DNA of 64,000 nucleotides from Vibrio sp. CB1-14 (lineage in GTDB: Bacteria; Pseudomonadota; Gammaproteobacteria; Enterobacterales; Vibrionaceae). This document shows positions 57,487 through 64,000 of the stretch, piece after piece (position 1 is the stretch's first letter; each line of letters opens with the position of its first letter). The position numbers and the translations under genes are program-made. The notes below the pieces were generated by a model. It did not search any database and was not told the DNA's origin. It saw only the letters and a list, made by a program, of their open reading frames with translations. The stretch is from positions 1,860,001-1,924,000 of the forward strand of contig NZ_CP115920.1 of NCBI RefSeq assembly GCF_040412085.2. The letters are read 5' to 3'.

Positions 57487-57798
57487 ATGTTGTATGTCGT
57501 ATTGCTTGGGGCGATCGTTGTATTTTGGCTAGTCGCTATTGATCGACCTTCTTTAGTTGTGCAAATGAAAGAAGGTGCAATCACTAAAACTAAAGGCCAT
57601 TTGCCACCAACGTTTAAACACAATCTTAAAGATATTGTAGAACGAGATAAAACGACGGGAGACCTTAAGGTATACCAAACCCGTAGCGGTATGAAGCTCA
57701 AGTTTAGCAAGACAATTTCTAAGAGCATACAGCAAAGAATACGAAACATTTTTCCTCATCAAAGCTTCAAATCTAAAGGCAAGAAAAAGAGCCGTTAA
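57487..57798 (+). CDS. DUF3634 family small membrane-anchored protein
   Basis: A 103-residue protein with an N-terminal membrane helix (VVLLGAIVVFWLVAI) and a basic cytoplasmic remainder (HNLKDIVERDKTTGDLKVY; a lysine-rich tail FKSKGKKKSR). It matches the DUF3634 family, of unknown function, found next to matP in vibrios. GGAGG lies just upstream, and the gene begins five bases after matP, so the two are one operon. Confidence 0.82.
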   Translation: MLYVVLLGAIVVFWLVAIDRPSLVVQMKEGAITKTKGHLPPTFKHNLKDIVERDKTTGDLKVYQTRSGMKLKFSKTISKSIQQRIRNIFPHQSFKSKGKKKSR

Positions 57799-57802
57799 GT
57801 AT

Positions 57803-57836
57803 CGATATAAAAGGGTATTTCTGCCCTTTTATATCG
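57803..57836 (+). terminator. intrinsic terminator of matP-DUF3634
   Basis: CGATATAAAAGGG and CCCTTTTATATCG form a perfect 13-base stem around an eight-base loop; A- and T-rich arms make it work in both directions. Confidence 0.82.
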
Positions 57837-57877
57837 TAATCTAATGCACTATAACTAACAGGTTTGATAGCTAATAA

Positions 57878-58129
57878 CTAAGCTTTGGCCGCAATTTCTC
57901 GCTCATCCCAAATTTTCATTAACGTTCTACGCGATTCAGAATCGAGCATTTGGATCCTTCTACATGTCCAGTTCTCTGCAATATAGTCCGCCATTTCTAA
58001 CGATACAGGGTTGTTATCCGTTAGGTAAGTCCCTAGCGCCGATTCTGCTTCTATTAAAGATAGACCCTCTACATCCCAGTTTTGGATACGAACGTAGCTG
58101 TTTTTGAACCATTCAATTGGAAGTGACAT
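57878..58129 (-). CDS. small protein of unknown function
   Basis: An 83-residue acidic protein that I do not recognise. It has no membrane helix, and it is predicted to be mainly helical (LSLIEAESALGTYL; RRTLMKIWDEREIAA). A strong ribosome site, AAGGAG, lies six bases before the ATG, which makes it credible as a real gene. It converges with the matP-DUF3634 operon and marks the end of the conserved housekeeping block. Confidence 0.7.
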   Translation of the reverse strand: MSLPIEWFKNSYVRIQNWDVEGLSLIEAESALGTYLTDNNPVSLEMADYIAENWTCRRIQMLDSESRRTLMKIWDEREIAAKA

Positions 58130-59285
58130 AGAAATCTCCTTTTCTAATATCTAATCATTATTTTTAAGACACTGTGTCTTTGCGTTGAATCTAGAATTGA
58201 ATATTTGGATGGTTTTGTAAAGAGCAGGGTGAAATAAACTTAATAAAAATTTCTAAATATAATTTAGAGTTCATCTAGTGAATGGTTATTTTCATGTAAT
58301 TTACGCTAGTGATAGATTGCCTTATCTTATCTTTGTTTCATATACACATGCTTTATAGGTGATGAAGCCCCGTATTCAAAGGGTTTGTGTTGGTGGTTTC
58401 TAATATTCATCGTAATTCTTTCGTTGGTTATACGACGTCGTCTCGTAAATATATATAATGCAAACCTATATTGGCTAATTCATAAGTTTTGATTTGATTA
58501 TGTTGGTGGTAAATTGTTTGGGTGGCGCCTATATAGTGGGTCTATATGTTGTATTTTGATGGTTAATGCCTTTGTATTGAATTCGCTTTTCAATTGCTGA
58601 TTATTTATTTGGGCTAGTAATAATCTGATTCATTAGCTGTGGGATATACGTGAGTAAAGAGCTTTTTATCTATATCCGAGCATCAGTCTATGAGGGAACG
58701 ATAACGTGCATAGACATAGGTACTTAGACAGAGGTGTGGTTGTTTAGGTTTGTATTAGTCGCACCAAAGACAGCAGTTATTAAAGGGAGCCACTGGGTAA
58801 ATAGACTAGTTATTCACAATCAGCAGTTTTTCAGAACTCGTATCAATAGCGGTGCCGTGCTATCAGTCAAGCGCTTAGCGTGAGCCAAGAAAAGCCGCGT
58901 TTTGTTAACGAAGCCATAAAGTATGAAACGGTTTAAGTGAACCGAAAAACTCCAGACGAATTACGACGGCAAAAGTCGCAAATTGCCGAACAGTGCATAA
59001 TGTACAGTGGATGTGGTAATCAGCGGCTCATAGTAATGATTTAAGGCCAACAGGCTTGGGCTAACATAGCAAAAAAGTTTGAGAGCCTTGGAATCTCTAG
59101 ATTTTCCATGGCGTTAGCGAGCGTTGGCTTGGTGGGATTTGGCTCTGGAGAACTTATATCTAAGTACGTATTATCTATCTTATGTTAAATATAATGTGCG
59201 TGAGCTTGAATTCTTCTATGTAAAGCTGCTCTACCTTCATCAGATGTACCGTATTTAACGATAATGTGGATTTACCATAAAATAC
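58130..59285. other. long AT-rich region without a convincing gene
   Basis: More than 1.1 kb with stops in all frames. The first part up to about 58,750 is strongly AT-rich. From 58850 to 59187 one plus-strand frame is open apart from two TAA codons and reads as three short pieces (see findings). I see no tRNA, no insertion-sequence ends and no repeated units. Confidence 0.55.
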
Positions 59286-59331
59286 CTAATAATCACATTA
59301 CTTAATCACAGATTAGTAATGTGATTATTAG
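59286..59331. repeat. perfect 17-bp inverted repeat
   Basis: CTAATAATCACATTACT at 59286-59302 and AGTAATGTGATTATTAG at 59315-59331 are exact reverse complements around a 12-base centre. It lies next to the adhesin terminator, on its downstream side. Confidence 0.8.
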
Positions 59332-59337
59332 AAACAA

Positions 59338-59369
59338 AAAGCCCGTGCTTGTTTTCTAGCACGGGCTTT
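59338..59369 (-). terminator. intrinsic terminator of the adhesin gene
   Basis: On the minus strand AAAGCCCGTGCT and AGCACGGGCTTT pair around AGAAAACA-type loop sequence and are followed by TTG, with the T-run continuing from the stem. It lies about 25 bases after the adhesin stop. Confidence 0.85.
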
Positions 59370-59395
59370 GAAGATTCTAGTCCACGCGTTAGTGA

Positions 59396-62300
59396 CTAGA
59401 AGTTGTTGTCGTCGATATCGTGCTGACTTCCTCCCGATGATTGGTCTTCGTGACCGAAGCTTCCGGAATCATCAGTAAAGTCGACACCAGTATCGGTATT
59501 GTCGCCGGATGTCCAATCGCCGCTGCCACCTGCATCTTGTAGACCTGAAGTGTCTGTTGGAGCTTGGCTACTCGCTTGCATCGCATATTGATCATCAACT
59601 TCAATCGTTGTAGTTGCTGTTGCTCCTTCAATTGGTGTATCAAGTTCATCAACACCTTGGAATGATATTGATGCTTCACCTTCAAAGGTATCGCCTAGTG
59701 ACATTGTCACAGGTTGCGACAAATCGCCAGATACTGTGTAAGTGCCGTCACCATTATCAAGTGCACCGCTAACTGATGCGCCTTCTGGAATACCAGAGAG
59801 CTCGACCTGTTCTACGCCTTCAGCTAATGTCACTTCATCTGGGATAGACAAGTTAACATCTGTGCCAGGTGCCGCGGTAACATCTGCACCCTCATCTTCA
59901 GTGTTAGTCTCATCTGCCGATGTAGCTTCAACGGTTTCTTGTACCGTTTCAGTATCTGCTGCAGCGCTTTCTGGCTCCGTGCTTGATGCAGATGTTGCTT
60001 CCGGTGCAGCTTCAACGTTCATTGTTGTTTCTAATGTTTGCTCTTCGCCTCCTGATTGCACGGTCGCTTCTAACGGGATGTCACCACTAAACTCTGGATC
60101 TGGCCAGAATGTCCATTGGTCATCACCGGACGGCACTAATGCACCTTCATCACCTGTGTAGTTGAGTTCAGACAAACTTGCATCGTCCGCAACATCAAGG
60201 TTTTGAAGAATCTGTTCGCCGTTGATGCCGATAGAGCCATCGTCGGATTGAGCTAATGGTTCAACTGATCCAGAAGTTTGTTCATCAACCGTGATATTGA
60301 AATGACTCTCAACTGAGTTTTCGCCATCACTAGCCACGAAGCCAATCTGTGCGCTGCCAGTATAGCCTTCAGCTGGAGTGAATTGATAACCACCCTGCCC
60401 GTCAGATTCAATGAGGCCTTCGCCTTCAAGCAGTGTGACGGATTCAATACTCATCTCACCCGTTTCAGAGCTTAAAGTACCCAACATGTCGCTATCGGTG
60501 AAGTTAAGTGGTTCACTTTCCTCAACGGTAGCAGAAGCAATAGACTCGATTTGTGGGCCATCGGTGATTTGTCCTTCATTCTCATGAACACCAATTGTGC
60601 TTTGTTCATCATGAAGAATACCGTCACGCTCTACTACATAGGCGAAGTCCACTTCACCAGTAAAGCCATCGGCAGGACTAAAGGTCCATGTACCATCACC
60701 ATTGTCAACCATCGTGCCTTGGTTAGGATCAACCAAGTGAACCATTTGGATCGCATCGTCATCATTAGCATCGATGTTTTGCGCCATGCCAATCAAGTCC
60801 TCTTCAGTAAGAAAGATTGGTTCGCCCAGCGTTGTATCAAAGTCGCCGGAAATCTCACTACCTTCTGGTTCTGGTAACGGCTCATCACCATAGTCAACGG
60901 TAGTTGCGCTGACGGTTACGAAGAAGTTTCCTGAGAAATCTTCTGGCGGTGTTAACTGCAGATCATCGATGTTCCAATTAGTAATACTGATCATTTGTCC
61001 AGGCTCAGTAATAGTAACAGTATTATCACCATCACTGACTTCAAACCCGACAGGGAAACCAGTCATGACCAAGTTGCTGAGCATTTCTGAGTCATCAATT
61101 AGGTCAACGTTAAGTCCCAAGTGACCCGTTGAATCTTCGGAGAACACTAATGGCCCTTCGTGATCCGTGGTGATAACCGCACCGTCAGCGACAGGACGAA
61201 CAAACACTGGTACGTCGAGTGCAGTTTCAAACTCACCATCGGAAGCGACAACTTGTAGCCCTGAAGTTCCCGCAAAATCACCCGTTGGTGTGAATGTCCA
61301 GGTACCATCACCATTGTCATTCAGGTCACCTGCGTCTTCTCCATCTGGCATGATAATGCGAGAAATTACTAAGTTTTCAGTATCGATATCGCCAAATAGG
61401 TCAAGCATATCGGATGAATCGAAGGTAAATGCCCCATCCTCGTTTGTGGTTAGGAAGGCATTGCCATCGTTAAATGGTGCATCATTCACCGGAATGACAT
61501 CAACATTGAGCGAGCCTTCTGCTGTCGCTTCGCCATCTGAAATTTCGTAAGCTAATTCTACTAAGCCGTTAAAATCTTGCGATGTAACGAGGTGATACAT
61601 GCCATCTGGCTGCTGTTGCAATTGCGCGTTCTGTGGCGACTTAACACTAATACTATCGAGTGTCAGTTCATCACCATCTAAATCACTTGCCTGTGCCAAG
61701 ATGTACTCAGGGTCGATGACCATAACTTGGTCTTCTTCTCCCTGCATTTCTATTGAAGGTGCCTGAGGTTCATCGTTAACAGCAGCGATGTCAATATTGC
61801 CCTGAACCGCTGTTAGCTCTGTACCATCATCAACGTTAAAGTTGAACGGTACATCGCCGTTGTAGTTTTCTGTAGGTGTGAAGGTCCAAGTACCATCGGT
61901 ATTGTCAACCAGTGAGCCAAATGACTCATCGATGGATAGGTCTTTGGCGGTTAAGTCATCGCCATCAATGTCTTGAGCATGCTTCAGCAAGTCTTCTTGA
62001 GAAATGATGATTGCATTATCTTCTACACCTTGAAGGTCAACTGGATCCGATGTCGCAGGGTCGTTAACTGGGTTTACAGTAAGATCTGCATTGGCAACGA
62101 TCGTTTCGGTTCCGTCAGAGATATCAAAGTTCAGATCGATATCTCCGTTGAAGTTGGCATCTGGCGTGATGGTAAAGCTGCCATCACCATTGTCTGTTAC
62201 TGTTGCATTGTCACCTGCTGAAAGATTCGATGCAGTAAGTTCGTCAACATCGACGTCTCCAGCTTGAGCTAGCAACTGCTCTTGAGTCAGAGTGATTGAA

Positions 62301-63061
62301 CCGTCTTCATCGACACTGTAAGCGAGATCGCCGGATACAGGTGCGTCATTAATCGCGATAACTTCAATACCTGCCGTCGTACCTACGGTTGCCCCGTCTT
62401 CATCAGCGACAATGACGTCTAGTGACACATCACCATTGAAGTTCTCATTAGGAGCGAAACTGTAAGTGCCGTCTCCATTATCAGTAAAGATACCATCTGT
62501 GCCTGAGTAAGACACATCGCTGACACTCACCTCGCCTTCGACATCACTTGAATTAGCAAGTAATTGGTCGTCAGAGATGGTGATGATGCCATCTTCATTG
62601 ACGGAGTATGTTGTAGAGCCAGCCACTGGAATGTCATTGACCGACTCAACGGTCACATCAATGTTGGCTTCAGTAGTCGTCGTACCGTCGCTCACTGAGA
62701 AGCTTAGGTCGACGTCACCATTGAAGTTTTCGTTTGGTGCGAAGGTATACGTACCGTCACCGTTGTCGGTGAACACACCTTCTGTACCAGAGTAGCTAAC
62801 ATCCGCAACAGACAGGTCATCACCATCAATGTCTGACGCGCCCGCTAGAAGCTGCTCATCAGTGAAGGTCAACGAACCATCTTCTTGGATGGTATAACCC
62901 ACATCTTCCACAACCGCTGCGTCATTCACTGGATTTACAGTGAGGTCAGCATTCGCGACGATGGTGTCGGTGCCATCTGAGATGTCGAAGCTTAGGTCAA
63001 TGTCGCCATTGAAATCAGCATCTGGAGTGATCGTGAACGAGCCATCTTCGTTGGCTGTCAC
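59396..63061 (-). CDS. giant tandem-repeat adhesin, 3' part (out of frame with the upstream part)
   Basis: At least 1221 codons of repeated cadherin/Ig-like modules of about 95 residues, each with a core such as [27 protein letters not shown] and a boundary VND. Such tandem-95 proteins are surface adhesins. Toward the C-terminus the repeats become divergent, then a Ser/Thr/Glu/Ala-rich linker (about residues 1000-1045 of this piece), one last beta domain and an acidic tail ending HDIDDNNF. No RTX nonapeptides or vWA domain are visible. The stated upper end is only where this frame opens: a TAA in frame lies just upstream and the preceding repeats continue in another frame, so this is the tail of a longer, interrupted gene. 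Confidence 0.85.
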   Translation of the reverse strand: MTANEDGSFTITPDADFNGDIDLSFDISDGTDTIVANADLTVNPVNDAAVVEDVGYTIQEDGSLTFTDEQLLAGASDIDGDDLSVADVSYSGTEGVFTDNGDGTYTFAPNENFNGDVDLSFSVSDGTTTTEANIDVTVESVNDIPVAGSTTYSVNEDGIITISDDQLLANSSDVEGEVSVSDVSYSGTDGIFTDNGDGTYSFAPNENFNGDVSLDVIVADEDGATVGTTAGIEVIAINDAPVSGDLAYSVDEDGSITLTQEQLLAQAGDVDVDELTASNLSAGDNATVTDNGDGSFTITPDANFNGDIDLNFDISDGTETIVANADLTVNPVNDPATSDPVDLQGVEDNAIIISQEDLLKHAQDIDGDDLTAKDLSIDESFGSLVDNTDGTWTFTPTENYNGDVPFNFNVDDGTELTAVQGNIDIAAVNDEPQAPSIEMQGEEDQVMVIDPEYILAQASDLDGDELTLDSISVKSPQNAQLQQQPDGMYHLVTSQDFNGLVELAYEISDGEATAEGSLNVDVIPVNDAPFNDGNAFLTTNEDGAFTFDSSDMLDLFGDIDTENLVISRIIMPDGEDAGDLNDNGDGTWTFTPTGDFAGTSGLQVVASDGEFETALDVPVFVRPVADGAVITTDHEGPLVFSEDSTGHLGLNVDLIDDSEMLSNLVMTGFPVGFEVSDGDNTVTITEPGQMISITNWNIDDLQLTPPEDFSGNFFVTVSATTVDYGDEPLPEPEGSEISGDFDTTLGEPIFLTEEDLIGMAQNIDANDDDAIQMVHLVDPNQGTMVDNGDGTWTFSPADGFTGEVDFAYVVERDGILHDEQSTIGVHENEGQITDGPQIESIASATVEESEPLNFTDSDMLGTLSSETGEMSIESVTLLEGEGLIESDGQGGYQFTPAEGYTGSAQIGFVASDGENSVESHFNITVDEQTSGSVEPLAQSDDGSIGINGEQILQNLDVADDASLSELNYTGDEGALVPSGDDQWTFWPDPEFSGDIPLEATVQSGGEEQTLETTMNVEAAPEATSASSTEPESAAADTETVQETVEATSADETNTEDEGADVTAAPGTDVNLSIPDEVTLAEGVEQVELSGIPEGASVSGALDNGDGTYTVSGDLSQPVTMSLGDTFEGEASISFQGVDELDTPIEGATATTTIEVDDQYAMQASSQAPTDTSGLQDAGGSGDWTSGDNTDTGVDFTDDSGSFGHEDQSSGGSQHDIDDNNF
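59698..59710. other. matS site (MatP-binding), exact consensus
   Basis: GTGACATTGTCAC fits GTGACRNYGTCAC completely. It lies in the last part of the adhesin gene, about 33.6 kb from the site in rsmF. Confidence 0.72.
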
Positions 63062-64000
63062 TGTCGCGTTGTCGCCTGCTGCTTAAGTTGGCCGCAGTCA
63101 GATCATCGCCATCTACATCTGACGCTTGTGACAGACAGTTGGTCTTGAGTTAGAGTGATTGAACCGTCTTCATCGACTGAGTACGCTAAGTCACCAGAGA
63201 CTGGCGCATCGTTCACTGCGATGACATCAATGCCAGCTGTCGTATCGGCAGTAGCGCCGTCTTCATCAACCACGGTCACATCAAGACTTACGTTACCGTT
63301 GAAGTTTTCATTCGGGGCGAAGCTGTATGTGCCATCACCATTGTCGGTAAAGATACCGTCTGTGCCTGAGTACGACACATCATCAACACTCACCTCGCCT
63401 TCAACATCACTTGAGTTCGCAAGCAATTGGTCGTCAGAGATGGTGATGATGCCGTCTTCGTTGACTGAGTACGTCGTTGAACCGGCTACTGGGATATCGT
63501 TGACAGACTCAACCGTCACGTCAATGTTGGCTTCAGTAGTCGTCGTACCGTCGCTGACTGAGAAGTTTAAGTCCACTTCACCATTGAAGTTCTCGTTTGG
63601 TGCGAAGGTATAGGTACCGTCACCATTGTCGGTGAACACACCTTCCGTGCCTGAGTAGCTGACATCTGCAACAGACAGGTCATCGCCATCGATATCGGAG
63701 GCACCCGCTAGAAGCTGTTCGTCAGTAAAGGTCAATGAACCGTCTTCTTGGATGGTGTAACCCAAATCTTCCACGACTGCCGCATCATTTACTGGGTTAA
63801 CAGTCAGGTCTGCGTTAGCCACGATGGTGTCGGTGCCATCAGAGATATCGAAGCTTAGGTCAATGTCACCATTGAAGTCCGCATCTGGTGTGATGGTGAA
63901 TGAACCATCGTCATTAGCCGTTACCGTAGCGTTATCACCTGCAGTTAGATTTGCTGCTTCAAGCTCATCGCCTTCAACATCGCTAGCTTGAGCTAGAAGT
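62061..64000 (-). repeat. 861-bp tandem super-repeat of the adhesin gene (about 2.25 units visible)
   Basis: Three successive 95-residue modules (starting near [17 protein letters not shown] and [11 protein letters not shown]) recur as one unit of 287 codons. Corresponding positions are 861 bases apart where no indel intervenes (62160 and 63021), and 863 apart across the frameshifted stretch (62282 to 63145; 63021 to 63884). The copies are close at the DNA level with mostly synonymous differences. The array continues past the window edge. Confidence 0.88.
63103..64000 (-). CDS. giant tandem-repeat adhesin, upstream part (partial, frameshifted at its 3' end)
   Basis: The frame is open to the window edge, so the N-terminus is not seen; no start codon should be assigned here. 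It encodes the same three-module super-repeat as the downstream part ([55 protein letters not shown]). Its last residues read [12 protein letters not shown] before a stop, where the repeat consensus would read on as [14 protein letters not shown]. This change of sequence is due to an extra base near 63131. Together with the 3' part it represents one gene split by two single-base gains. Confidence 0.82.
   Translation of the reverse strand, partial: LLAQASDVEGDELEAANLTAGDNATVTANDDGSFTITPDADFNGDIDLSFDISDGTDTIVANADLTVNPVNDAAVVEDLGYTIQEDGSLTFTDEQLLAGASDIDGDDLSVADVSYSGTEGVFTDNGDGTYTFAPNENFNGEVDLNFSVSDGTTTTEANIDVTVESVNDIPVAGSTTYSVNEDGIITISDDQLLANSSDVEGEVSVDDVSYSGTDGIFTDNGDGTYSFAPNENFNGNVSLDVTVVDEDGATADTTAGIDVIAVNDAPVSGDLAYSVDEDGSITLTQDQLSVTSVRCRWR

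Noticed and set aside
58130..59395. CRISPR array, tRNA or insertion sequence in the gene-free region
   Set aside because: No regularly spaced repeats, no cloverleaf and no transposase frame could be found; only one inverted repeat and a terminator are present.
59742..60161. 139-codon frame on the plus strand opposite the adhesin, and similar long antisense frames in the repeat region
   Set aside because: They are by-products of the adhesin's biased codon use; compositions are low-complexity Ser/Val/Pro with no start signals.

Overview
The window is a gammaproteobacterial chromosome segment that is almost certainly from a Vibrio (Vibrionaceae), and probably from the terminus side of the larger chromosome. 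Three lines of evidence point there. The block pyrD-zapC-rlmL-glutaredoxin-uup-DUF3466-rmf-fabA-lonP-matP has a Vibrio/Escherichia-like order. The NAD-dependent 180 kDa-class glutamate dehydrogenase, DUF2835, DUF3634 and DUF3466 proteins and the ResT/Xre pair are typical of vibrios. The window also holds matP and three exact matS sites (GTGAC-N3-GTCAC), the marks of a Ter macrodomain. Most of it is compact housekeeping DNA; the accessory parts are a toxin-antitoxin pair and one end of a giant repeat adhesin.

Layout. 0-8 kb: the 3' part of a chemoreceptor gene, a membrane fatty acid hydroxylase, TapT, NagK, a Xre/RES toxin-antitoxin pair, a YegS lipid kinase, a YidA phosphatase and queE-queC. 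8-13.9 kb: DUF2750, an OmpA/TolC pair that resembles the outer-membrane part of LapA-type adhesin secretion systems, rlmI, yccX, tusE and yccA. 14-21.3 kb: the general amino-acid ABC transporter aapJQMP, a truncated CysG-like siroheme enzyme, yajQ and an AroH-type DAHP synthase. 21.5-27.1 kb: a catalytically degenerate PEP-synthase C-terminal domain protein, a DUF4442 protein, an unknown two-helix membrane protein, cvfB and rsmF. 27.3-36.3 kb: letB-letA (seven-domain MCE lipid transport), an ABC exporter, msrC, proQ and prc. 36.5-46.5 kb: a duplicated-domain lipocalin-like protein, pepN, DUF2835, the giant glutamate dehydrogenase and pyrD. 46.6-58.1 kb: cell division and translation genes (zapC, rlmL, uup, rmf), fabA with a FabR-type promoter, a Lon-family protease, matP and DUF3634. 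58.1-59.4 kb has no convincing gene. 59.4-64 kb is a tandem-repeat adhesin on the minus strand that runs off the window.

How the parts connect. Several genes serve ribosome and tRNA maturation: rlmI, rlmL, rsmF, tapT, tusE, queE/queC and rmf. Envelope function is represented by letAB, prc, fabA, TolC/OmpA and the adhesin. MatP, encoded here, should bind the matS sites found here.

The most interesting observations are: the stand-alone PpsA-like protein that has lost the catalytic cysteine and metal ligands of its parent family; the CysG homologue that keeps only a stump of its methyltransferase domain; the 861-bp super-repeat of the adhesin, interrupted by two single-base gains in one copy; the matS set, including a near-match just upstream of matP; and a FabR-like operator that exactly fills the spacer of the fabA promoter.
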